37,081 nt of DNA, from NCBI GenBank assembly GCA_028279885.1, contig JANQMX010000099.1, forward strand, positions 1 to 37,081, read 5' to 3'. Source of the stretch: Rhodovibrionaceae bacterium. GTDB taxonomy: Bacteria > Pseudomonadota > Alphaproteobacteria > Kiloniellales > DSM-21159. Within the stretch, counting starts at the first letter, position 1. Each line of letters begins with the position of its first letter. A model generated the notes under the pieces. The model searched no databases. It saw only the letters and a list, made by a program, of their open reading frames with translations, and was not told the DNA's origin. Positions 8,245 through 16,091 of this stretch are shown here, piece after piece. Position numbers and translations under genes: made by a program.

Positions 8245-9156
8245 ATGGCAGAGAAGGAGGCCCGTTCGATCAGCAGCCATCAGCCCACATGGTTGGTCTT
8301 CGCGCCTGGCATCTTCCTGGTGATGTGGTCGGGCGGCTACGTCGCGGCCAAGTTCGGCCTCGGCTACATCGAGCCGATGACCTTCCTGGCCCTGCGCTTT
8401 GCCTGCGTGGTCGCCCTCATGGCGGTGCTGTTCGTCATCCTGCGGCCGCCCTTGCCGACCTCTCCCGCCCAGTGGATGCATCTGGCCATCGTCGGCTTCC
8501 TGCTTCAGGCGATGTATTTCGGCATGTGCTACATGGCCTTCACGGCCGGGATGTCGGTTGGCACGCTGGCTCTCATCCTGTCCTTGCAGCCCATCATCGT
8601 CGGCCTCGTTGCGCCCGGATGGAGCGGTGAGAGCGTCAACTGGCGCCGCTGGGTGGGCCTGCTTCTGGGGCTGACAGGGGCGGTGATCGTCATCGTCGCG
8701 CGGTCGGAAATCGCGGTGCCTTCGGCGATGGGCTTTCTGTTTGCGGCTCTGGCGCTCTTCGGCATTACCGGCGGGTCGCTTTGGGAGAAGCGCTTCGGCG
8801 TATCGCAGCACCCCGTCACGGCCAACCTGGTTGGGTTCGCCGCCGGATTGTTGGGCGTCGCCCCCTTTATGCTGGCGTTCGAGAGGATGGAGATCGTCTG
8901 GACCTGGCAGCTTATTGCATCGCTGGTCTACCTGATCGTTGCGAACTCTTTGATTGCCATCGGGCTGCTGCTCGCGATGATCCGGGCAGGAGAAGTCTTC
9001 AGGGTCTCCGCGCTCTTCTTTCTGGTGCCTCCATTGGCCGCATCGATCGCTTGGATCGTGCTTGACGAGATCATGCCGCCGCTCGCTTGGGTGGGTATGG
9101 TTGTGGCCGGCCTGGGTGTTTTCATGGCGACCAGCAAGAAGCAGGCAATCGCGTGA
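8245..9156 (+). CDS. EamA/DMT-superfamily transporter
   Basis: A 303-residue integral membrane protein with about ten hydrophobic helices arranged as two EamA repeats (about residues 17-148 and 160-298). The first repeat opens 'GIFLVMWSGGYVAAKFGLGY', the typical helix-1 pattern of DMT permeases, followed by 'FLALRFACVVAL'. These carriers usually export or import small metabolites such as amino acids; the substrate cannot be read from sequence. It starts 120 nt after the methyltransferase and is followed 26 nt later by an MFS gene, so the two transporters may form a unit. A link to glycosylation is not evident; it may be an unrelated insertion in the island. Confidence 0.87.
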   Translation: MAEKEARSISSHQPTWLVFAPGIFLVMWSGGYVAAKFGLGYIEPMTFLALRFACVVALMAVLFVILRPPLPTSPAQWMHLAIVGFLLQAMYFGMCYMAFTAGMSVGTLALILSLQPIIVGLVAPGWSGESVNWRRWVGLLLGLTGAVIVIVARSEIAVPSAMGFLFAALALFGITGGSLWEKRFGVSQHPVTANLVGFAAGLLGVAPFMLAFERMEIVWTWQLIASLVYLIVANSLIAIGLLLAMIRAGEVFRVSALFFLVPPLAASIAWIVLDEIMPPLAWVGMVVAGLGVFMATSKKQAIA

Positions 9157-9182
9157 AGACCAGGCTCTGTGGTCGGTAAGGA

Positions 9183-10418
9183 ATGACGTCGATTACCCAT
9201 TCGGATGATTCCCGCGCCAAGCGGAATGTCATGGTTCTCGTCGCGGCTCAGGCGATTCTGGGCGCGCAGATGCCGATGATTTTCGTGGTTGGCGGTCTTG
9301 CCGGCGGGATGCTGGCCGGCAATCCCTGCTTCGCCACATTGCCGATCTCCATGATCGTCTTTGGCTCCATGACCACGGCGCCGTGGCTTTCCCCGCTCAT
9401 GCAACGCAGAGGTCGCAAATTCGGATTCTTCGTCGGGGCCCTCTGCGGCGCGCTCGGCGCTGCCGTCGCGGCCTACGGGCTGCAGCTAGGGTCCTTTACG
9501 CTGCTTCTCCTGGGGTCCTACCTCACCGGCATCTATATGTCGGCGCAAGGCTTCTACAGGTTCGCGGCCACTGACTCGGCCTCGGATGCCTTCCGGCCCA
9601 AGGCGATTTCCTATGTCATGGCCGGCGGGCTCTTGTCCGCGATCTTCGGCCCGCAATTGAACAAGCTGGTCTACGACGCGACAGTCATTCCCTTCTTCGG
9701 GACCTATGCCACCGTCGTGGTCATCAACCTCGTTGGCATGTTTCTGTTTCTTCTCCTTGATTTGCCTAAGGAAAAAGACGTCGAAGGCAAGGAGGAGGTG
9801 GTTCGAGAGGGCCGCTCCCGATGGGAGCTGCTGCGCGATCCGACCATCCTCGTGGCGATCATTTGCGCCATGGTCAGCTACGCGCTGATGAACCTGGTGA
9901 TGACCTCGACACCGCTGGCCGTTCTGGGCTGTGGGTTTTCGACGGACGACGCCAACGACATCGTCTCCGTTCATGTCCTCGCCATGTACATCCCCTCGTT
10001 CTTCACCGGCTATCTGATCGTGCGCTTTGGTGTGCTCAAGATCATGACGCTGGGGCTTCTCATCCTGGGGCTGGCCGGGGTCGTGGCGTTGGCCGGTGTG
10101 GAGCTCGCGAACTTCTATGTTGCGCTCATCCTTCTGGGAATCGGCTGGAACTTTGGGTTCATCGGCGCCACCAGCCTTTTGACGACCGCCCACGCGCCGA
10201 ACGAGCGCGGACGGGTGCAGGGCATGAACGACATGATGGTCTTCGGATGCGTGACCTTGGCGAGCCTAGCGTCCGGGGGCTTGATGAACTGTTCTGGCGG
10301 AACGCAGGTCGACGGTTGGTATGCCGTCAACTATGCCATGTTGCCGTTCCTGCTCTTGGCTGGCGGGGCCCTGGTCTGGCTGGTCAATCAGCGGCGTGTG
10401 GCTCGTATCGGAGCCTAG
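9183..10418 (+). CDS. MFS transporter
   Basis: A 411-residue major facilitator protein with about twelve transmembrane helices and a charged central loop ('PKEKDVEGKEEVVREGRSRW', about residues 198-217). The helix 2-3 loop carries 'PLMQRRGRKFGFFVGA', matching the MFS loop motif G-x-x-x-D/R-R-x-G-R-R/K. The start follows AAGGA with almost no spacer, an unusually tight ribosome binding site. The stop overlaps the stop of the convergent acyltransferase: CTAG at 10415-10418 serves both genes. Substrate unknown; probably an exporter. Confidence 0.85.
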   Translation: MTSITHSDDSRAKRNVMVLVAAQAILGAQMPMIFVVGGLAGGMLAGNPCFATLPISMIVFGSMTTAPWLSPLMQRRGRKFGFFVGALCGALGAAVAAYGLQLGSFTLLLLGSYLTGIYMSAQGFYRFAATDSASDAFRPKAISYVMAGGLLSAIFGPQLNKLVYDATVIPFFGTYATVVVINLVGMFLFLLLDLPKEKDVEGKEEVVREGRSRWELLRDPTILVAIICAMVSYALMNLVMTSTPLAVLGCGFSTDDANDIVSVHVLAMYIPSFFTGYLIVRFGVLKIMTLGLLILGLAGVVALAGVELANFYVALILLGIGWNFGFIGATSLLTTAHAPNERGRVQGMNDMMVFGCVTLASLASGGLMNCSGGTQVDGWYAVNYAMLPFLLLAGGALVWLVNQRRVARIGA

Positions 10419-10903
10419 TCTCTGTACCGGATGGTCTTGGCGGGCCGACCGACGTTGATGGAGTAGGGCGGGTACTCCTTATTGGCGAGGGAGCCGGCAC
10501 CCAGCACGGCACCCTTGCGCAGGATCGTGCCGTCGAGCAGGACGCAGTTGGCACCGATCCAAACGTCTTCCTCAATGATCACGCCGCCTCGGCTGGGCAT
10601 GAAGCGCTGCTCGGTGATGGGCCGCGCCTTTTCCCGGTACTCATGGTTGGTCGGTGCGATCGTGGTGTTTGCGGCAATGGCCGTGCCGTCGCCGATCTCG
10701 ACGCCGTTGCCGCTATAGATGACGACACAGGAGTTGATCGAGACCCGCGCGCCGATGAGCACATCGCCGCTGCCGCCGGCAGGCTTGATCTTGACGAAAG
10801 AGTCGATGCGGGTGTCGGGGCCGATCTCGATCAGGCTGCCGCGCTGAGAGTCTTCGATGTCTGCCAGTTGCGAGACCCGCGCGCTTTCGTCAATTCGGAT
10901 CAT
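10415..10903 (-). CDS. Left-handed beta-helix (hexapeptide) O-acyltransferase
   Basis: A 162-residue enzyme built of hexapeptide repeats ('VLIGARVSINSCVVIYSG', 'VEIGDGTAIAANTTI', 'VIIEEDVWIGANCVLLDG', 'AVLGAGSL') and closing with 'INVGRPAKTIRYRD', the usual end of the NodL/LacA/WbbJ group. 'APTNHEY' supplies the probable catalytic His. Such enzymes O-acetylate sugars from acetyl-CoA. As the last gene of the nucleotide-sugar operon, 21 nt after the reductase, it probably acetylates the deoxyhexose or finished glycan (inference). Confidence 0.88.
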   Translation of the reverse strand: MIRIDESARVSQLADIEDSQRGSLIEIGPDTRIDSFVKIKPAGGSGDVLIGARVSINSCVVIYSGNGVEIGDGTAIAANTTIAPTNHEYREKARPITEQRFMPSRGGVIIEEDVWIGANCVLLDGTILRKGAVLGAGSLANKEYPPYSINVGRPAKTIRYRD

Positions 10904-10924
10904 GGCCCGCTTTCCCGGCCAGCC

Positions 10925-11767
10925 TCATGCGGCCCCGCGGATCTCCTGCGGCGCGTGCCGCGCGATGATATCCGGCAGCGTCTCCATGACGGAGAGCGGC
11001 GTGATGCCCAAGCGCGTCCGCAGACGCTGGACGGAGATTTGCGGTGGCGGCGGGGGCGGGGCTGCATCCGGCGGGCTCATGGTGACCTCAAGCCCGGTGG
11101 TCTCGAGAATACGGCGGGAGAGAGCGAGATTGCTCACGTTCTCGCCCGAGGCGACGTTGTAGATGCCGCTCGCTTTTTGCTCGGCCATGGCGACGAGCGC
11201 CTGGCAGACGTCGTCCATATGGACGTAGTCCCGCGCCGCATGGGGCCAGCTTGGAATGCAGGCAACGCCGTAGGTGGTCAAGCGTCGCACCAGGAGCGGC
11301 AAGAAGGCGGGCACCTCGAGATCGTCACTGTAGACGCAGGAGAGGCGAGCGATGCTGCTGCGGTCCGGCGCTAGGTTGAGACAGAGCCACTCCCCGAGCA
11401 GCTTGGACAGGTCGTAGAGATGCCGCGGCTCGCTCGGGTCGACAGGGAAGACAGCATCCTCCTCGATCGGGCCGCCTTCGAGCTGGTCGTAGACGCGGGT
11501 CGAAGAGAGGTAGACAAGGTGCTTGAAGTCCCCGTCTTTCAGCAGGCGAGACAGCAGGCCGGCATGAGCTTCGATGGTCGCGCTCGGGTCGGCCGCAAAG
11601 TCTCCCGTATAGCCGGCGCAGTAGTAGACTTGGCCGAGATCGCGGTCGAACAGCCTCGGGCTATCCCGACCCGGGACCTGAACCTGGCAGCCCCGGCGCC
11701 GCAGAAAGGACGCGAGCGCGCTGCCGATGTAACCGCGCCCACCGATGATCGTGCAAAGCTCTGACAT
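10925..11767 (-). CDS. NAD(P)-dependent sugar reductase/epimerase (extended SDR)
   Basis: A 280-residue extended short-chain dehydrogenase starting MSELCTIIGGRGYIGSALAS, with nucleotide-binding GxxGxxG (GGRGYIG), 'LVYLSSTRVYD' and the catalytic YxxxK as YDLSK (in 'HLYDLSKLLGEW'). A proline run lies near the C-terminus ('DAAPPPPPPQISVQ') before a helical tail. The start is set by the family N-terminus and follows the RmlC-like stop by 2 nt. In this operon a 4-ketoreductase is needed after dehydration, methylation and epimerisation, and this gene is the obvious candidate; epimerase activity cannot be excluded. Confidence 0.82.
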   Translation of the reverse strand: MSELCTIIGGRGYIGSALASFLRRRGCQVQVPGRDSPRLFDRDLGQVYYCAGYTGDFAADPSATIEAHAGLLSRLLKDGDFKHLVYLSSTRVYDQLEGGPIEEDAVFPVDPSEPRHLYDLSKLLGEWLCLNLAPDRSSIARLSCVYSDDLEVPAFLPLLVRRLTTYGVACIPSWPHAARDYVHMDDVCQALVAMAEQKASGIYNVASGENVSNLALSRRILETTGLEVTMSPPDAAPPPPPPQISVQRLRTRLGITPLSVMETLPDIIARHAPQEIRGAA

Positions 11768-11769
11768 AC

Positions 11770-12306
11770 CTAAGCCGCCTGTTTGAAGTTGGGGAGGGCG
11801 CGGTCGCGCGGTGAGAGAATGGGCTCCGGCAGGGGCCACTCGATCGCCAGCTTGGGGTCGTCCCAGCGGATCCCGGCCTGATAGTCCGGCTGGTAGGGCG
11901 TTGAGATGTGGTAGAGAAGCTCGGTCGCATCCAGCAGCGTCTGATAGCCTTGGGCACAGCCCTTGGGGATGAACAGCGAAGCGTTGCTTGCGGCGGTCAG
12001 CTCGACGGAACACCAGCATCCCTTGGTCGGGCTGTTCTGGCGCAGGTCCACGATCACGTCGTAGATCGCACCGGTCAGGCAGCGGACCAGCTTGGCTTCG
12101 GCAAAGGGCTCGCGTTGATAGTGCAGGCCCCGGATGGTGCCGGCCCGGTCGTTGTAGACGGCGCAGCAGTTGGCCATCTCATTCTCGAGGCCCAGCGCGG
12201 CAAAGTCCTCGCGGCACCAGATACGCGACAGCGTGCCGCGCGAATCCCGCTTGATGTCCGGCTTGACCAGGCAGGCGCCGGGAATGCCGAGCGGTTCCAA
12301 AATCAT
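11770..12306 (-). CDS. RmlC-like dTDP/CDP-4-keto-6-deoxysugar 3,5-epimerase
   Basis: A 178-residue cupin of the RmlC family: 'DSRGTLSRIW', 'TIRGLHYQREPFAEAKLVRC' with the catalytic-type His, 'SLFIPKGCAQGYQTL', and 'HISTPYQPDYQAGIRWDDP'. It would invert C5, C3 or both in a 4-keto-6-deoxyhexose nucleotide. The motif usually written FAHGF is here CAQGY (His to Gln), probably a subfamily trait. Its ATG overlaps the stop of the upstream methyltransferase (ATGA), showing translational coupling. Because the operon starts with CDP-glucose enzymes, the substrate is probably CDP- rather than dTDP-linked. Confidence 0.87.
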   Translation of the reverse strand: MILEPLGIPGACLVKPDIKRDSRGTLSRIWCREDFAALGLENEMANCCAVYNDRAGTIRGLHYQREPFAEAKLVRCLTGAIYDVIVDLRQNSPTKGCWCSVELTAASNASLFIPKGCAQGYQTLLDATELLYHISTPYQPDYQAGIRWDDPKLAIEWPLPEPILSPRDRALPNFKQAA

Positions 12307-13586
12307 TCAACGATCTCCAATCGAGGGACGGCGGTGGCCAGCAAGGTGCCGGTCTGCGTCAGCGTTTTGAGTTGACCGGCGATCTCTTCACGCAGGTTCC
12401 ACGGCAGGATGAGCACCACCTCCGGGCGCTCGGCGAAGAGGCGATCCGGAGATGCGATCGAAATGCGCGAGCCGGGCAGGAAACGGCCCTGCTTATGCGG
12501 GTTGCGGTCGACGGTATAGGGCAGCAGCTCGGGACCGATGCCGCAGTAGTTCAGCAGCGTGTTGCCCTTGGCCGGTGCGCCATAGCCGGCGACGCGGCGA
12601 CCGGACTCGTGGCAGTCGATGAGGAACTCCAGCAGGTCGAGCTTCACCTGCAGCGCCTTGGCCTGCAGGTTGCGGTAGGCTTCCGGCCGCGCGATACCGC
12701 CGTCGCGCTCCTGCTGGCGCTTGGCCTGCAAGGCCTGGGTTTCCTGGAAGGCAGCCGTCTCGCGGCAGGCATAGAGGCGCAGCGAGCCGCCATGGGTGGT
12801 CAGGCTGTCGACATCGAAGACGCGCAGGCCGTGGGCCCGAAACAGTCGCTCGACGCTGTAGAGCGAGAGGTAGGAGAAGTGCTCGTGGTAGATGGTGTCG
12901 AACTGGCCCTCGGCCAGCAGATGGAGCACGTGAGGAAACTCCACGGTAACGACACCTTGGGCCTTCAGCAGAATGGCAAGGCCGGCAACGAAGTCATTGA
13001 TATCCGGAACATGCGCCAGGACGTTGTTGGCGACGATCAGGTCGGCCGCCATGCCACGCCGATGGAGATCGTTGGCCGTGGCCTGGCCGAAAAACAGGCT
13101 CTCGGTGCGGATGCCGCGGCTGCGGGCGACCTGCGCCACGTTGGCGGCCGGTTCGATGCCGAGCGCCGGGATACCTTGCGCGACGAAGTGCTGCAGCAGA
13201 TAGCCGTCGTTGCTGGCCACTTCGACGACCTGGCTCTCGGCGGTCAGGCCGAGCCGTGGCACGATCATCCCGCAATAGCCCTCGGCGTGCTTCAGCCAGC
13301 CCTCGGAGTAGGAGGAGAAGTAAGCATAGTCGCCGAAGATTTCGTCCGGCGTCTGCGAGGTGCCGACCTGCATCAGAAAGCAGTCACCGCACACCTTGGC
13401 GTGGAGCGGATAGGTCGGCTCCATGTGCTCCAGCATATCTGCGTCCAGGTATGCGTTGGCGAGCGGCATGGCGCCGAGATCGCAGGCCGAGATCGACAGA
13501 TTGCCACCGCAGGCGCGGCAGCCCGCTTCTTCGCTTGGCGAGTCTTCCGGCGCGGCGTGGAAATGGATCGCTTGGGCCAGGCTCAT
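12303..13586 (-). CDS. Sugar C-methyltransferase (TylCIII/TcaB9-like, three-domain)
   Basis: A 427-residue SAM-dependent methyltransferase with the three parts of NDP-hexose C-3 methyltransferases: an N-terminal zinc-binding domain with two CxxC pairs ('GCRACGG', 'VCGDCFLMQ', about residues 22-75); a Rossmann SAM domain ('VVEVASNDGYLLQHF', about 115-235); and a C-terminal domain with 'RVAGYGAPAKGNTLLNYCG'. 'TIYHEHFSYLSLYS' matches the Tyr/Glu/His catalytic cluster described for TcaB9. The family adds a branch methyl to a 4-keto-6-deoxysugar. ATGA overlaps occur at both ends (with rfbG upstream and the RmlC-like gene downstream). The reading frame extends to 14234 in the same phase but that part is antisense-free shadow of rfbG; the family N-terminus fixes the start. 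Confidence 0.9.
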   Translation of the reverse strand: MSLAQAIHFHAAPEDSPSEEAGCRACGGNLSISACDLGAMPLANAYLDADMLEHMEPTYPLHAKVCGDCFLMQVGTSQTPDEIFGDYAYFSSYSEGWLKHAEGYCGMIVPRLGLTAESQVVEVASNDGYLLQHFVAQGIPALGIEPAANVAQVARSRGIRTESLFFGQATANDLHRRGMAADLIVANNVLAHVPDINDFVAGLAILLKAQGVVTVEFPHVLHLLAEGQFDTIYHEHFSYLSLYSVERLFRAHGLRVFDVDSLTTHGGSLRLYACRETAAFQETQALQAKRQQERDGGIARPEAYRNLQAKALQVKLDLLEFLIDCHESGRRVAGYGAPAKGNTLLNYCGIGPELLPYTVDRNPHKQGRFLPGSRISIASPDRLFAERPEVVLILPWNLREEIAGQLKTLTQTGTLLATAVPRLEIVE

Positions 13587-14665
13587 GCGGCGCGCTCCTC
13601 CAAAAACTGCTCGACCTGGCGCTGGCTCAGGGCGCGCAGGTCGCCGCGCTCGCGGGCGATGCGATACCAGGTGACGGTGTTGGCGAGGGCCGTTTCGATC
13701 GGCCAGGTGGGGCGGTAGCCTGCCGCCGCGGAAAGCTTGCCGGAATCGACGTGGAGCAGGCGGGCCTCGAAGGGCTGGTTGCCGTTGGCGACTTCCCAGC
13801 GGGCGCCGTCTCCCCAAAGCTGGCAGAGCCGTTCGGCAATCCATGACACCGGCCGCGCGCTGTCGGCCGTGGGGCCAACGTTCCAAGCGCCGGACCAGTC
13901 GGCCGGTGTGGCGGCGAGGCGCTGCGCCATGTCGAGATAGGCTTCCAGCGGCTCCAGCACGTGTTGCCAGGGGCGCACGGCGGCGGGGTTCCGCAGGCGC
14001 AAGGGGTTGCCCTTGCTGAAGGCACGTATCGCGTCGGGGATCAGGCGGTCGCTCGCCCAGTCGCCTCCGCCGATGACGTTGCCGGCACGCAGGCAGGCGA
14101 TGCCGGGACCGCCTTCGGCTGGGCGGAAGTATGAGCGGGCGAAGGCCTCGACCACATGCTCGCAGCAGGCCTTGGAGCTGCCGTAGGGCTCCTGCCCACC
14201 GAGCGCGTCGCTCTCGCGATAGCCCCAGGGCCATTCGCGGTTGTCATAGACCTTGTCGCTGGTGATCGCGACGATGGCCTTGAGTCCCGACACGTCACGC
14301 AGCGCCTGAAGCAGGTTGACCGTGCCCATGACGTTGGTGGCGAAGGTGCCGACCGGGTCGTCGAAAGCGGGCCGGACCAAAGCTTGGGCAGCGAGATGGA
14401 GGACGACTTCCGGCTGAGCGGCGGTGATGGCCGCGCCGAGGCTCTCGGCGTCGCGGATGTCGCCCAGGACATGCTGCATGCCATCGGACAGGCCGAGGCT
14501 TTCGAAGAGGTTGGGCTCGGTCGCCGGCGGCAGAGCGAAGCCGGTGACCTTGGCGCCGAGGCCGAGCAGACGGAACGTCAGCCAGGCGCCCTTGAAGCCG
14601 GTATGGCCGGTGACGAAAACCCTGCGGCCGGCCCAGAAATCTGCGTCTACGCCGTAAGCCGCCAT
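13583..14665 (-). CDS. rfbG: CDP-glucose 4,6-dehydratase
   Basis: Converts CDP-glucose to CDP-4-keto-6-deoxyglucose using bound NAD+. The 360-residue extended SDR begins MAAYGVDADFWAGRRVFVTG and carries GHTGFKG (NAD loop), 'LHLAAQALVRPAF', 'ITSDKVYDN' and 'YGSSKACCE' with the YxxxK pair, plus 'RAGNVIGGGDWASDRLIPD', which is characteristic of RfbG rather than the dTDP-glucose dehydratase. Length matches the family. Its start lies 19 nt inside the end of rfbF, and its stop overlaps the C-methyltransferase start. Confidence 0.94.
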   Translation of the reverse strand: MAAYGVDADFWAGRRVFVTGHTGFKGAWLTFRLLGLGAKVTGFALPPATEPNLFESLGLSDGMQHVLGDIRDAESLGAAITAAQPEVVLHLAAQALVRPAFDDPVGTFATNVMGTVNLLQALRDVSGLKAIVAITSDKVYDNREWPWGYRESDALGGQEPYGSSKACCEHVVEAFARSYFRPAEGGPGIACLRAGNVIGGGDWASDRLIPDAIRAFSKGNPLRLRNPAAVRPWQHVLEPLEAYLDMAQRLAATPADWSGAWNVGPTADSARPVSWIAERLCQLWGDGARWEVANGNQPFEARLLHVDSGKLSAAAGYRPTWPIETALANTVTWYRIARERGDLRALSQRQVEQFLEERAA

Positions 14666-15456
14666 GGCTCCCACACTTTCCAGGCGGCCTTGCCCTCCTG
14701 CCAAAGACCGTTGAGCAGCTGCATCTCGCGATAGGTGTCCATGCACTGCCAGAAGCCGTCATGCTGATAGACGGAGAGCTGATGGCGGTCCGCCAGCTGC
14801 TCCAATACGCCGGTTTCCAGCGGCGCGTTCTTGCTCGGGTCCAGGCCGTCGAAGGCACGCCGCTCGAAGACGAAATAGCCGCCGTTGATCCAGCCGTCCG
14901 AGACTTGGGGCTTCTCGTTGAAGGCCTGCACCATGCCCTCGGCGATGGAGAGCTCGCCGAAGCGGGAGGAGGGGTGTACCGCCGTCACCGTGGCTTGGCG
15001 GCTGTTGGCGGTGTGGCAGCGCATCAAGCGATGCAGGTCGACATCGGCGACGCCGTCGCCGTAGGTGGCGAAAAAGCGCTCGCCCTTGAGATACTTGAGC
15101 ACCTTCTGGATGCGTGTCCCCGTCAGCGTGTCCTCGCCGGTGTCGGCCAGGACGATCTCCCAGTCGTCCTCGACGCCGTTGGAGAGGCTCCTGACGGCGC
15201 CGGTCTTGCAGTCGACCGTCAGGTCCTTGCCCTGCAGGTGATAGCTGAGGAAATAGTCCCGAATGATGTGCCCCTTGTAGCCGAGGCAGAGGATGAAGCG
15301 CCGCACGCCGAAGTGGCTGTAGTGCTTCATGATGTGCCAGAGGATCGGCTTGCCGCCGATCTCGACCATCGGCTTGGGCTTGAACTCGGTCTCCTCGCGG
15401 AGCCGCGTGCCCTGGCCGCCGCAGAGAATGACGGTTTCCAATTCGGTTAGCACCAT
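14647..15456 (-). CDS. rfbF: Glucose-1-phosphate cytidylyltransferase
   Basis: Makes CDP-glucose from CTP and glucose-1-phosphate, the committed step to CDP-deoxysugars. The 269-residue product has the nucleotidyltransferase signature 'VILCGGQGTRLREETEFKPK', 'PMVEIGGKPILWHIMKHYSH', 'FFATYGDGVADVDL' with the metal-binding Asp, and 'NEKPQVSDGWINGGYFVFER'. ATG at 15456 has GAGGA 5 nt upstream. It heads the sugar operon and lies 107 nt downstream of fliW on the same strand with no convincing terminator between, so it may receive transcription from the flgI unit. Confidence 0.95.
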   Translation of the reverse strand: MVLTELETVILCGGQGTRLREETEFKPKPMVEIGGKPILWHIMKHYSHFGVRRFILCLGYKGHIIRDYFLSYHLQGKDLTVDCKTGAVRSLSNGVEDDWEIVLADTGEDTLTGTRIQKVLKYLKGERFFATYGDGVADVDLHRLMRCHTANSRQATVTAVHPSSRFGELSIAEGMVQAFNEKPQVSDGWINGGYFVFERRAFDGLDPSKNAPLETGVLEQLADRHQLSVYQHDGFWQCMDTYREMQLLNGLWQEGKAAWKVWEPWRLTA

Positions 15457-15563
15457 GAGGATCCTCTTTCGGCCCGAAGCGGGCACGGCGGTCAGAGTTG
15501 AATGAGCGTGGTAAACAAAGCCCTAAATGCTGTGCCTCCTGCGCGGCTTTTCCCGCAATTTCC

Positions 15564-16058
15564 TCAATCGCTTAGCTTGCGTTTTAGAGGGCAGCGCACA
15601 GGGTAGTCGTTGTTGGACAGGACGAACTGGCGACCCTGCATGCGCGAGACGTCGAGCAGGATAGGCGCCCTGAGATTGATGCTGAGCTGGATCCCGTCGC
15701 CCGTCGGCTGGATGGTGACGATCGACAGCAGATGCCCATTCGCCAGGCTGACGTTGCAGGCCTCGTAGCATTCCTCGACATCGGCGCTGGCGATCGGCCC
15801 GCCCTCGAAGGGCAGGGGATGCACGATGAAGGTCAGCTCCGGATCGTCGAGCGACTGCAGCAGGTTGAAGTCGGCGAGCTGCGGGTCGGGAAAGTTCCCC
15901 AACCCGAACTGGCGCAGCTGCGAGAAGCCGACCAGGCCCTTCTGGAAGTGGAAGATGTTGGCCGGCGTAAAGACGAAGGCGCCGAAACGGGTATCCAGGC
16001 TGATTCCCTCGGGGTTGCTGGTGTCGTGGGCAGTATTGGGTACGACGCTCTGATGCAT
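15564..16058 (-). CDS. fliW: Flagellar assembly factor FliW
   Basis: FliW binds flagellin and, when released, sequesters the RNA-binding regulator CsrA, coupling flagellin translation to secretion. The 164-residue protein has the FliW core: 'LDTRFGAFVFTPANIFHFQK' then 'GLVGFSQLRQF', 'FNLLQSLDDPELTFIVHP' and 'APILLDVSRMQGRQFVLSNN'. AGGGA precedes the ATG. It follows flgL by 33 nt and ends the flagellar part of this operon. No csrA gene is in the window, and FlaF/FlbT, the flagellin translation pair of many alphaproteobacteria, are also absent here. Confidence 0.92.
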   Translation of the reverse strand: MHQSVVPNTAHDTSNPEGISLDTRFGAFVFTPANIFHFQKGLVGFSQLRQFGLGNFPDPQLADFNLLQSLDDPELTFIVHPLPFEGGPIASADVEECYEACNVSLANGHLLSIVTIQPTGDGIQLSINLRAPILLDVSRMQGRQFVLSNNDYPVRCPLKRKLSD

Positions 16059-16091
16059 GACTTGTTTCCCTTGTGCCGTGCGGTGGCGGGC

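Noticed and set aside
13587-14234. An apparent 216-residue N-terminal extension of the C-methyltransferase
   Set aside because: It overlaps rfbG in another frame, is Arg/Pro-rich, and the methyltransferase family N-terminus (zinc Cys pair) starts just after the ATG at 13586.
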